From Thioalkalivibrio sp. (lineage in GTDB: Bacteria; Pseudomonadota; Gammaproteobacteria; Ectothiorhodospirales; Ectothiorhodospiraceae), in assembly GCA_007120575.1 (NCBI GenBank), contig SKNJ01000218.1, forward strand, positions 1-6,605: a stretch of 6,605 nucleotides of DNA. The letters run 5' to 3'. This document shows, piece by piece, positions 1 through 6,605 of the stretch; within the stretch, counting starts at the first letter, position 1; each line of letters opens with the position of its first letter. A program made the position numbers and the translations under genes. The notes under the pieces were generated by a model. That model was not told the DNA's origin and did not search any database. It was given only the letters and a program-made list of their open reading frames with translations.

Positions 1-22
1 CCGGCCAAACGATCCGTTCAGG

Positions 23-1477
23 CTAACGCCGCCAGAAGGCGGGCGACAGAAGCACCAGCACGGTAAAGATTTCCAGCCGACCCATCAGCATGGCGAGTAC
101 CAGCACCCACTTGCTGAAGTCATTGATGCCGCCGTAGTTCGCCCCAACCTCGCCCAGCCCGGGACCAAGGTTATTCAGGGTCGCCGCCACCGCCGAGAAC
201 GCGGTCACCTGATCCAGACCGGATGCCATCAACGCCAGCATCATGATCACGAACACCATCACGTAGGCCGCGAGAAAGCCCCACACCGCCTGGACCACCC
301 GGTCCGGTGCCTCCTTGCCGTTCACCTTCACAGTGATGCGGGCATGCGGGTGGATCAGGCGCTTGATCTCGCGCAGGCCCTGCTTCACCAGCAGCAACAC
401 GCGCACCACCTTCATGCCCCCGCCGGTGGAGCCGGTACAGCCACCCACAAAGGACAGGAACAGCAGCAGTACCGGCAGGAACCCGGGCCACAGATAAAAA
501 TCATCCGTGGCGTATCCCGTGGTGGTGCCGATCGAAACCACATGAAAGACGGCCTTGCGCACGGCATCGCCGGTATCCGGCGAGAAACCGCTCCACAGGA
601 GATAGGCGACGACGATAGCGGTGGTCGATCCCAGCAGGATCAGATAGGTCCGGAGTTCTTCGTCACGCCGGTAAGGGGCCCAGGTGGCACGGTGCAGCAC
701 CAGGAAATGCAGGGCGAAATTCATCCCGGCGATGACCATGAAGGCCACAGCCACCGCCTCGATGGCCACACTGTCGAAGTGCCCGATGCTGGCATCGTAG
801 GTGGAGAATCCCCCGATGGCGACGGTGGTAAAGGCATGCGCCACAGCATCGAAGGCATCCATCCCTGCGATCCAGTAGGCCAGCGCGCAGGCCACGGTCA
901 GGCCCAGGTAGATGTACCAGAGGTTGCGCGCGGTCTCGGCAATGCGCGGGGTCAGCTTGTTGTCACGGATCGGGCCCGGGGTCTCGGCCTTGAACAGCTG
1001 CATGCCGCCCACGCCCAGCAGCGGGAGGATGGCCACCGCCAGCACGATGATCCCCATGCCGCCCATCCACTGGAGCTGCTGGCGATACCACAGCAGTGCC
1101 CGCGGCAGGTCATCCAGCCCGGTGAGTACCGTGGCCCCGGTGGTGGTCAGCCCGGACATCGACTCGAACGCCGCGTCGGTAAACGAGATCTGCAGGTTCG
1201 GATCGAGAAACAGCGGGGTGGCCCCCGCGAGACCGAGACCGAGCCAGAACAGCACCACCAGGATAAAACCGTCGCGGGCCTGCAGCTCCTGGCGCATGCG
1301 ATACAGCGGGCCCCACAGCAGTCCGCCCAGGATCAGCAACAGCGCGAACGCCTCCAGGAACACCAGCGCAGTGGACTCCCCGTAGAGGAACCCAATGGCC
1401 GCCGGCGGCAGCATCGACAGGCTGAACAGGGTCAGCAGGACACCCAGCAGCCGGGCCGTAGAGGCGAGATGGAGCAT
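23..1477 (-). CDS. trkH: TrkH, Trk potassium uptake transmembrane subunit
   Basis: This is the inner-membrane pore subunit of the Trk K+ uptake system. At 484 aa it is complete (E. coli TrkH is about 483). The TrkH/KtrB fold of four pseudo-repeats, each membrane helix-pore loop-membrane helix, is visible. The pore loops carry filter glycines: TTTGA around residues 111-115 (G114), AIGGF at 220-224, TTGYA at 319-323 (G321) and NNLGPG at 435-440. The intramembrane gate loop GCTGSTGGGMK lies at 346-356. The TrkH-typical DNKLTPRIAETA (residues 172-183) and the Arg of the last helix (R467) are present, and two extra N-terminal hydrophobic helices precede the first repeat, as in other TrkH proteins. 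The start matches the usual TrkH N terminus. It lies 16 bases after the trkA stop, but no clear Shine-Dalgarno precedes it, so translation may depend on coupling to trkA. No filter residue is missing. Confidence is very high. Confidence 0.97.
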   Translation of the reverse strand: MLHLASTARLLGVLLTLFSLSMLPPAAIGFLYGESTALVFLEAFALLLILGGLLWGPLYRMRQELQARDGFILVVLFWLGLGLAGATPLFLDPNLQISFTDAAFESMSGLTTTGATVLTGLDDLPRALLWYRQQLQWMGGMGIIVLAVAILPLLGVGGMQLFKAETPGPIRDNKLTPRIAETARNLWYIYLGLTVACALAYWIAGMDAFDAVAHAFTTVAIGGFSTYDASIGHFDSVAIEAVAVAFMVIAGMNFALHFLVLHRATWAPYRRDEELRTYLILLGSTTAIVVAYLLWSGFSPDTGDAVRKAVFHVVSIGTTTGYATDDFYLWPGFLPVLLLFLSFVGGCTGSTGGGMKVVRVLLLVKQGLREIKRLIHPHARITVKVNGKEAPDRVVQAVWGFLAAYVMVFVIMMLALMASGLDQVTAFSAVAATLNNLGPGLGEVGANYGGINDFSKWVLVLAMLMGRLEIFTVLVLLSPAFWRR

Positions 1478-1493
1478 GGATTACGGGCCCCGC

Positions 1494-2873
1494 CTAGAAG
1501 AACAGGGCGCTGGGCTGGAACAGGCGCTGGACCTGCTGCACCTTGCGCCGATCGGTCACGAACAGGATCACGTGATCACCCGCCTGGATGGTGGTGTCGT
1601 GATGCGGAATGATCACGTCGTCCTCGCGCACGATCGCCCCCACGCTGGTCCCTTCCGGAAAATCGATCTCGTCGACCCGCCGGCCCACCACCTGCGAGGT
1701 GCGCGCATCGCCGTTGACCACGGTCTCGATCGCCTCGGCCGCGCCGCGCCGCAGGGTATGCACGGTGGCCGTCCCCCCCTCGCGCACCCGGGCCAGCAGG
1801 GCACCGATGGTGGCCTGCTGCGGCGAGATCGCGACGTCGATGGTCCCGCTTTGCAGCAGGTCGACGTAGCTCGGGCGGTTGATCAGCGACATCACCTTGC
1901 GCACGCCCCAGCGCTTGGCCAGCATCCCGGCGAAGATGTTCGCCTGGTCGTCGTTGGTGACCGCGCAGAACACATCACTGTGCTCGACGTTGATGGATTC
2001 CAGGAAGCGGTCGTCCGCACTGTCGCCATGCAGCACCAGGACGTTGCTGGGCAGGGTGCGCGCCAGGTGGTCGGCGCGCTCGGAGTCGCGTTCGATCACC
2101 TTGACCCGATAGCGCTTGCTGAGGGTCTCGGCGAGACGCTCGCCGATATTGCCGCCGCCCGCGATCATGATCCGCTTGTACGGCTTCTCCAGCTTGCGCA
2201 GCTCCGAAGTCACCGCGCGGATGTTCTTCTTCGCCGCGACGAAGAACACCTCGTCATCGGCCTCGATCACCGTGGAGCCGTCCGGCTTGATCGGGCGATC
2301 CTTGCGGAAGATCGCCGCCACCCGGGTATGGATGCCCGGCATGTCGCTTTGCAGGTTCTTCAGCTCGTGGCCAACCAGCGGGCCGCCATAATAGGCACGC
2401 ACCCCCACCAGCGAGACCCGCCCCTCGGCGAATTCCAGCACCTGGAGCGAGCCGGGGTGCTCGATCAGGCGCTGGATATGGCTGGTCACGATCGCCTCGG
2501 GCGAGATCAACATGTCGACCGGAATCGCATCCTGAGCGAACAGCGTCGGCGTGTCGTGATAGTCGCGAGCCCGCACCCGGGCAATCTTGGTCTCGATGTT
2601 GAACAGCGTCGACCCGACCTGGCAGGCAACCATGTTGGTCTCGTCGGAGTTGGTGACCGCGATCAGCATCGACGCGTCCTGTGCCCCGGCCGCCTCCAGC
2701 ACCGAGGGGTGCGCGGCAAAGCCGTGCACCGTCTTGATATCGAAGCGATCCTCCAGCTCCGCCAGCATCTCGGCGCGGTAGTCGACCACGGTGATGTCGA
2801 TGCCGTCGGCGCTCAGCGCCTCGGCCAGCGACTGGCCGACCTGACCGGCCCCGAGGATGATGATGTGCTTCAT
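1494..2873 (-). CDS. trkA: TrkA, NAD-binding regulatory subunit of Trk potassium transport
   Basis: This is the peripheral cytoplasmic protein that assembles under TrkH and gates K+ flow in response to nucleotide binding. At 459 aa it has the full tandem architecture RCK_N-RCK_C-RCK_N-RCK_C, against about 458 aa in E. coli. The first Rossmann half (about residues 1-120) opens with GAGQVG at 8-13 and has an acidic residue ending strand 2 (D31), as expected for NAD(H). The second (about 232-350) has GGGNIG at 239-244 with E261 in the same role, so both halves look able to bind a dinucleotide. The RCK_C lobes lie at about 142-225 and 372-457. The MKHIIILGAGQVG N terminus is canonical and fixes the start. 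A GGGAGG sequence lies 3 bases upstream, a short spacing. It sits 23 bases after the ntrX stop and 16 bases before trkH, consistent with one transcript and a stoichiometric partner for TrkH. Confidence 0.97.
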   Translation of the reverse strand: MKHIIILGAGQVGQSLAEALSADGIDITVVDYRAEMLAELEDRFDIKTVHGFAAHPSVLEAAGAQDASMLIAVTNSDETNMVACQVGSTLFNIETKIARVRARDYHDTPTLFAQDAIPVDMLISPEAIVTSHIQRLIEHPGSLQVLEFAEGRVSLVGVRAYYGGPLVGHELKNLQSDMPGIHTRVAAIFRKDRPIKPDGSTVIEADDEVFFVAAKKNIRAVTSELRKLEKPYKRIMIAGGGNIGERLAETLSKRYRVKVIERDSERADHLARTLPSNVLVLHGDSADDRFLESINVEHSDVFCAVTNDDQANIFAGMLAKRWGVRKVMSLINRPSYVDLLQSGTIDVAISPQQATIGALLARVREGGTATVHTLRRGAAEAIETVVNGDARTSQVVGRRVDEIDFPEGTSVGAIVREDDVIIPHHDTTIQAGDHVILFVTDRRKVQQVQRLFQPSALFF

Positions 2874-2876
2874 GCG

Positions 2877-2882
2877 CCTCCC
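2877..2882 (-). promoter_or_regulatory. Probable ribosome binding site of trkA
   Basis: GGGAGG on the minus strand lies in the 23-base gap after ntrX, only 3 bases before the trkA ATG. The match is strong but the spacing is shorter than the usual 5-9 bases. The canonical TrkA N terminus leaves little doubt about the start itself. Confidence 0.5.
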
Positions 2883-2896
2883 GTCCCGGAGCGGAC

Positions 2897-4273
2897 TCAG
2901 CTATCGGATTTCACGCGCTTGGGGTCGATCCCCAGGGCCTTGAACTTGCGGTACAGGTGGGTGCGTTCCAGCCCTACCCGTTCCGCCAGGCGCGTCATGT
3001 TACCTTCGGAGCGTTCCAGTTGCTGCAACAGGTACTGGCGCTCGAACTGTTCGCGGGCCTCGCGCAAGGGCAGGTCGGGGACCACCAGGGCCTCGCCGCT
3101 CTCCTCCGGGCGGTGCGTCTGTCCGCCGAGGGTGCGATCGACCTCGTCGCGGGTAATCTCGTCGCCGGAGCCGAGGATCATCAGCCGCTGCACCAGGTTG
3201 CGCAGCTCGCGCACATTGCCCGGCCAGTGGTACTGCTGCAGGCGTTCCAGCGCGGGCCGCTGGAACACCCGCATCGGCAGTCCCTCCTGCTGGTGCAGCT
3301 GCTTCATGTGGTACTCCAGCAATTCCGGGATATCCTCGGGGTGTTCGCGCAGCGGCAGGACATTCAGCGGCAGGACGTTCAGCCGGTAGTACAGGTCCTC
3401 GCGGAAATGCCCCTGTTCGACCGCCTCGGCCAGATCGTACTGGCTGGCCGCGATCACGCGTACGTTCACGCTGATCGGCTGATCACCACCGATCCGGCTA
3501 ATGCGCTGAGTATCCAGCGCATGCAGCAGTCGCCCCTGAGTCTGCAGGTCCATCTCCGCGACCTCGTCGAGGAACAGCACGCCACCGGCAGCCTGCTCCA
3601 GGAGGCCGTAACGCACCCGCTCGCCCTGCTCGCTGCCGAACAGCTCGGCAATCGCCTCGTCGCCGGACATCGAACCCACGGAAACCACGATGAACGGACT
3701 GTCGCGGCGCGCGCTGCGGGCATGCAGCAACCGCGCGAAGGTCTGCTTGCCAACCCCTGGCTCGCCAGTAATCAGCACCCAGGTATCGTGCTGCGCCATG
3801 CGCTGTACCTGGTCGCGCAGATTGGCCATCACCGCGCTGCGCCCGACCGGCTCAGAGACCGTACCGGCGCGCCGCTTCAGGCCCACATTCTCGCGCTGCA
3901 GGCGCGCGGACTCCAGGGCATTGTTCAGGGTGATCAGCAGCTTGTCGATCGACAGCGGCTTCTCGATGAAGTCGTAGGCTCCCAGTCGGGTCGCCTCCAC
4001 CGCGGTCTCGACGTTGCCATGCCCGGAGACCATTACCACCGGGCAGGGCAGGCCCTCATCGTCGCTCCATTCCTTCAGCAGCGAGATGCCGTCGCCGTCC
4101 GGCATCCAGACATCCAGCAGGATAAGGTCCGGACGGCGGCTGCGACGCTGCGACTTGGCCTCCGCCACCGAGCCGGCCAACGCCACCTGATAGCCCTCGT
4201 CCTCCAGCACATCGCGCAGCAGCATGCGGATGTCCGGTTCGTCATCGACTACGAGTACGTAGGCGTCGCTCAT
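2897..4273 (-). CDS. ntrX: NtrX-type response regulator (receiver, AAA+, Fis-type HTH), lacking the GAFTGA loop
   Basis: This is a 458-aa DNA-binding response regulator of the NtrC/NtrX class and the probable partner of the kinase encoded just upstream. The receiver (about 1-120) has the acidic pair D10/D11, phosphoacceptor D54, S83 and K105, so it should be phosphorylatable. The AAA+ domain (about 140-370) has Walker A GEPGVGKQT at 170-178, Walker B VLFLDE at 232-237, the REDLYYRLN arginine region at 291-299 and WPGNVREL at 350-357. The C-terminal Fis-like helix-turn-helix (about 405-450) has an NtrX-like pattern (GNMTRLAERVGLERTHLYRK). The stretch between ELFG (210-213) and EQAAGG (226-231) is about 5 residues shorter than in NtrC and contains no GAFTGA, so sigma-54 contact is unlikely. 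The start overlaps the ntrY stop by 4 bases and is preceded by GAGGAG at good spacing. NtrX fits better than NtrC because of the NtrY partner, the missing loop and the HTH; a more neutral name is sigma-54-like Fis-family regulator. Confidence 0.9.
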   Translation of the reverse strand: MSDAYVLVVDDEPDIRMLLRDVLEDEGYQVALAGSVAEAKSQRRSRRPDLILLDVWMPDGDGISLLKEWSDDEGLPCPVVMVSGHGNVETAVEATRLGAYDFIEKPLSIDKLLITLNNALESARLQRENVGLKRRAGTVSEPVGRSAVMANLRDQVQRMAQHDTWVLITGEPGVGKQTFARLLHARSARRDSPFIVVSVGSMSGDEAIAELFGSEQGERVRYGLLEQAAGGVLFLDEVAEMDLQTQGRLLHALDTQRISRIGGDQPISVNVRVIAASQYDLAEAVEQGHFREDLYYRLNVLPLNVLPLREHPEDIPELLEYHMKQLHQQEGLPMRVFQRPALERLQQYHWPGNVRELRNLVQRLMILGSGDEITRDEVDRTLGGQTHRPEESGEALVVPDLPLREAREQFERQYLLQQLERSEGNMTRLAERVGLERTHLYRKFKALGIDPKRVKSDS

Positions 4274-6480
4274 TCCGGCTCCTCGTGAATCACCGGGCCA
4301 TGCTCGACCGGGATGCGGATACGGAACACCGCCCCTCCCTCGCCCGGCTCCGCATTATGGCACTCAATGACGCCACCATGCTCCTCGACGATCTTCTGCG
4401 CCACCGCCAGCCCCAGACCAGTACCGCGCGGCTTGTCGGTGGTGTAGGGCTCGAAGATCGATTCCAGAAACTCGGGGCGGATCCCCGGCCCGGAGTCGGT
4501 CACCTTCATCTCGATGCACGGGCAGGAAGGCTCCTCCAGACGACTGGTGGTGATGCGCACCTCGACCGGATGATCCCCGACGCTGGCCTCCCCGGCCTCC
4601 AGTGCGTTCTTGATCAGGTTGTGGAGGAGCTGGCGCAGGCGCCCGGCATCCCCGCGAATCGCCGGCAGTCCCTCTTCCAGTTCGGGATGCACGCGCGCGT
4701 GTCCGTCCTCGGTCACGTACAGCTCGCTGACGTCCCGGATCAGCTGGTTCAGGTCCACCGAGGCCAGTTCCAGGCGCGGCGCCTGGGCGTAGTCGCGGAA
4801 CGCGTTTACCAGGGTCTTCATCGCCTCGACCTGCTGGACGATGGTCGCGGTCGCGCGGTCGAGCACCTCGCGATCGGCCCCCTCCAGCACCTTGCCCAGA
4901 CGCCGCGACAGGCGCTCGGCGGACAACTGGATCGGGGTCAGCGGATTCTTGATCTCGTGCGCCAGGCGCCGTGCCACCTCGCCCCAGGCCGCGTCACGCT
5001 GAGCCTTCAGGAACTCGGTCATGTCGTCAAACACGATCGCATGCAGCCCCCGGCTGGAGCCGGAGGTCGGCAGCCAGACGGCGCGCGTCATCAGCACCTT
5101 GCGCCCGGTCCGCGTGAACACCACTACCTGGCGCGACCACTCCGCCTCCTGGCGCATCAACGCGTCGCTGATCGCCTCGAAGAACTGCCCCGCCAGCGGA
5201 CACTCCGTACCCAGGTCCGATATCACCCGGGTACGCGCCGCGCGCAGGTCGCACTCGAGGATCTCGCAGGCCGCGGCATTCGCGGTGCGCAGCCGCAGCC
5301 CCCCGTCCAGCGCCAGGACCCCGGACCGCAGATGCTGCAGCACGCTCTCCAGATAGGCACGCTCGGCATCGAGCAGACGGCGATTGCGTTCGGCCTCGTC
5401 GCGGGCCTCGTTCAGGGTGCGCGTCATCGCGTTGAATGACTGCACCAGGAAACCCAGCTCGTCGGCACGCCCCACGGCGAGCCGGGTACTGTAGTCGCCG
5501 GAGGCCACCAGCCGGGTCCCCTGCACCAGATCCGAAATCGGGCGCACCATGCGCCGTGCCACCATCAGCCCGGCCCACAGCGCGGCCATCAGCGAGATCG
5601 CCAGCGCCAGGGACATGGTAAAGATAAAGCCCTGGATAATCGGACCACGCAGATAGGCGAATTCGCGGTACTCGGCGAACGCGTCCTGTACCCGCAGGGA
5701 CAGCGCGCTCATGCGCGGGTCCACCGGATAGATCCCCTGCAGGATACGGTTCTCCGCGCCCGGGCGCCGGCTACTGGTGGTGGCCACCACGCGAATGATC
5801 AGGGAACCGTCCGGCTGCGGCTCCAGCCGCGAATAGGGCTGCTCCGGGCGCACCCTCATCAGGATGTCCGAACCGGGCGGGGTCGGGAGCCGGCGAATCG
5901 GGCTGTCAGTGCTGGAGGCAATGATGCGGTTGTTGGCCCCCACCAGCGTCAGCTCCTGTGCCCCGACCCGACGCCGGAAATCGTTCAGCGCCAGCGGGGC
6001 CAGGCCCTCGGAGACCCCTTCCAGCTCGCTCATCAGGTCCTGTGTCTCGTTGGCCAGCTGCCGCACGCGCAGATCCAGCGAGGAGCGCGACAGCTCCAGC
6101 GCGTCCTCCAGCGCGGAGTCAACCCGCACGTCGAACCAGGAGTCCACACCCTCGTTGAGAAACTCGAAGGAGAAGTAGTAGACCACCGTAACCGGCAGTA
6201 CCGCGACCAGCATGAAACCGCCGACCAGCCGTAGCGTCAGGCGGCTGCCCGGCACCCCGCGCCGGTACTGGATCACCATGCGCGTCACCTGATAGACGAT
6301 CAGCGCGCCCAGCACCAGCAGGACCGCCGCATGGAACACCAGCAGCCACAGGAACAGCTGTTCGAAGCGCGCCTGGTTCTGCGCCGCGTCGCCCATTACC
6401 ACCAGCGATGCCAGCAGCAGGACGAACAGCAGCCCCATACCCAGGAGCCCCCACGGGACCCCTCTCAGTCGAGCGGCCAT
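4270..6480 (-). CDS. ntrY: NtrY-type membrane sensor histidine kinase
   Basis: This transmembrane histidine kinase should phosphorylate the NtrX-type regulator whose gene overlaps its stop codon. Residues are numbered from the start chosen here (736 aa). Three hydrophobic segments lie at about 10-30, 43-67 and 83-103. An extracytoplasmic region of about 175 residues follows, then a fourth membrane helix at about 281-306, a HAMP linker (about 307-356), a short coiled stretch, a PAS domain (about 373-490) and the kinase core. The H box RRLAHEIKNPLTP carries H508, the N box HNLIKNALEA has N625, G1 is DSGPGI (662-667), the F box is FEPY and G2 is GTGLGL (686-691), so all catalytic motifs are intact. 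Length and order match NtrY, which is usually about 700-770 aa. An in-frame ATG at 6489 adds three residues (MAA), but AGGGA lies directly against it and 9 bases from the ATG at 6480, so the shorter form is preferred. The ligand is unknown; NtrY proteins are linked to nitrogen or redox signals in other bacteria. Confidence 0.92.
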   Translation of the reverse strand: MAARLRGVPWGLLGMGLLFVLLLASLVVMGDAAQNQARFEQLFLWLLVFHAAVLLVLGALIVYQVTRMVIQYRRGVPGSRLTLRLVGGFMLVAVLPVTVVYYFSFEFLNEGVDSWFDVRVDSALEDALELSRSSLDLRVRQLANETQDLMSELEGVSEGLAPLALNDFRRRVGAQELTLVGANNRIIASSTDSPIRRLPTPPGSDILMRVRPEQPYSRLEPQPDGSLIIRVVATTSSRRPGAENRILQGIYPVDPRMSALSLRVQDAFAEYREFAYLRGPIIQGFIFTMSLALAISLMAALWAGLMVARRMVRPISDLVQGTRLVASGDYSTRLAVGRADELGFLVQSFNAMTRTLNEARDEAERNRRLLDAERAYLESVLQHLRSGVLALDGGLRLRTANAAACEILECDLRAARTRVISDLGTECPLAGQFFEAISDALMRQEAEWSRQVVVFTRTGRKVLMTRAVWLPTSGSSRGLHAIVFDDMTEFLKAQRDAAWGEVARRLAHEIKNPLTPIQLSAERLSRRLGKVLEGADREVLDRATATIVQQVEAMKTLVNAFRDYAQAPRLELASVDLNQLIRDVSELYVTEDGHARVHPELEEGLPAIRGDAGRLRQLLHNLIKNALEAGEASVGDHPVEVRITTSRLEEPSCPCIEMKVTDSGPGIRPEFLESIFEPYTTDKPRGTGLGLAVAQKIVEEHGGVIECHNAEPGEGGAVFRIRIPVEHGPVIHEEPE
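4279..4284 (-). promoter_or_regulatory. Ribosome binding site of ntrX
   Basis: GAGGAG on the minus strand is followed by five bases and then the ntrX ATG. It lies inside the last codons of ntrY and supports initiation at the ATGA overlap rather than at an internal Met. Confidence 0.7.
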
Positions 6481-6605
6481 CGCTGCCATTCCCTGCGCGC
6501 GGTCAACTCCCCGCGCAGCCCTGCGTCCAGTTGCAGGGGCAACGGCAGGGCGGAATAAACCAGCGCCAGGCGCGCGGCGATCTGGTAGTCCTCGGGCTGT
6601 GACCG
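6465..6605 (-). CDS. DUF4390-family protein, C-terminal 46 codons (partial)
   Basis: Only the 3' end of this gene is in the window; the reading frame is open to the edge at base 6605. The 46 residues include YQIAARLALVYSALPLPLQL and end in EWQRWPLD before a TGA stop. The spacing of a proline-rich LPLPLQL strand followed by a terminal W-x-x-W-P-L resembles the C terminus of DUF4390 proteins. These are small, probably exported proteins of unknown function, encoded next to rsmB and ntrY in many gammaproteobacteria. The gene runs into ntrY by 16 bases (25 if the upstream ATG is used), a typical operon overlap. The family call rests on a short tail plus gene order, so it is moderately sure; that the frame is coding is better supported, because its stop falls exactly at the ntrY start. 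The function is not known. Confidence 0.65.
   Translation of the reverse strand, partial: RSQPEDYQIAARLALVYSALPLPLQLDAGLRGELTARREWQRWPLD
6490..6494 (-). promoter_or_regulatory. Ribosome binding site deciding the ntrY start
   Basis: AGGGA on the minus strand lies 9 bases upstream of the ATG at 6480 but directly abuts the alternative ATG at 6489. That spacing favours initiation at 6480. The site lies inside the last codons of the upstream DUF4390 gene. Confidence 0.55.

Noticed and set aside
1..22. Search for a terminator after trkH
   Set aside because: The 22 bases available show no hairpin or T-run. The operon could end beyond the window, so nothing is called.
2874..2896. Possible internal promoter before trkA
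   Set aside because: The gap and the adjoining ntrX 3' end are GC-rich and show no paired -35/-10 or -24/-12 elements that I could support.
2931..2943. Small inverted repeat GGGGTCGATCCCC near the 3' end of ntrX as a terminator or operator
   Set aside because: The stem is only 4 bp, it lies inside the conserved C-terminal codons of ntrX, and no T-run follows on the minus strand.
3352..3385. A near-perfect tandem DNA repeat (around CATTCAGCGGCAGGA) giving NVLPLNVLPL in NtrX, possibly a local duplication
   Set aside because: Compared with NtrC (RLNVIRVHLPPLRER), the segment RLNVLPLNVLPLREH has the same length. Nothing is inserted; the repeat is a coincidence of similar residues and codons.
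1395..3389. A 664-codon open frame on the plus strand opposite trkA and the end of ntrX
   Set aside because: It is an antisense shadow typical of high-GC genes. Its translation is rich in Arg, His, Gln and Pro with no recognisable domain, while the minus strand encodes clear TrkA and NtrX.
2957..4288. A 443-codon open frame on the plus strand opposite ntrX
   Set aside because: Same reason: low-complexity composition, no family resemblance, and it exactly shadows a well-supported gene. The similar plus-strand frames at 344-1612 and 4285-5439 were rejected likewise.

Overview
The window is a tightly packed, single-strand stretch of a high-GC bacterial chromosome (G+C in the low to mid 60s percent by eye). 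All five genes read on the minus strand. In transcription order (right to left) they are: the last 46 codons of a DUF4390-family gene, an NtrY-type sensor histidine kinase, an NtrX-type response regulator, and trkA and trkH, the cytoplasmic and membrane subunits of the Trk potassium uptake system. The full-length Trk proteins (459 and 484 aa, close to the E. coli lengths) and the DUF4390/NtrYX/Trk gene order point to a gammaproteobacterium. A member of the Ectothiorhodospiraceae or a similar halophilic or haloalkaliphilic lineage would fit. That placement is inferred from recalled gene order and protein style, not from a search.

Layout. Bases 6465-6605 hold the 3' end of the DUF4390 gene. Its stop lies inside the start of ntrY (to 4270). 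ntrY overlaps ntrX by 4 bases (ATGA). trkA follows ntrX after 23 bases, and trkH follows trkA after 16 bases. There is no gap long enough for an independent promoter and terminator, so the genes look like one operon whose promoter lies upstream, beyond base 6605. Bases 1-22 after trkH show no terminator or gene.

How the genes fit together. NtrY is a membrane-bound kinase with an extracytoplasmic sensor region, HAMP, PAS and kinase core. It should phosphorylate NtrX at Asp54. TrkA and TrkH form a complete K+ uptake core: TrkH is the pore and TrkA the NAD-binding gating ring. Co-transcription suggests a link between envelope, redox or nitrogen sensing and K+ homeostasis, but nothing here proves regulation of trkAH by NtrX.

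The most notable departure is in NtrX. Its AAA+ domain has lost the sigma-54-contacting GAFTGA loop, so it probably does not act as a classical sigma-54 activator. Otherwise the window is an ordinary, intact core-genome operon. I saw no mobile elements, CRISPR, RNA genes or novel system.
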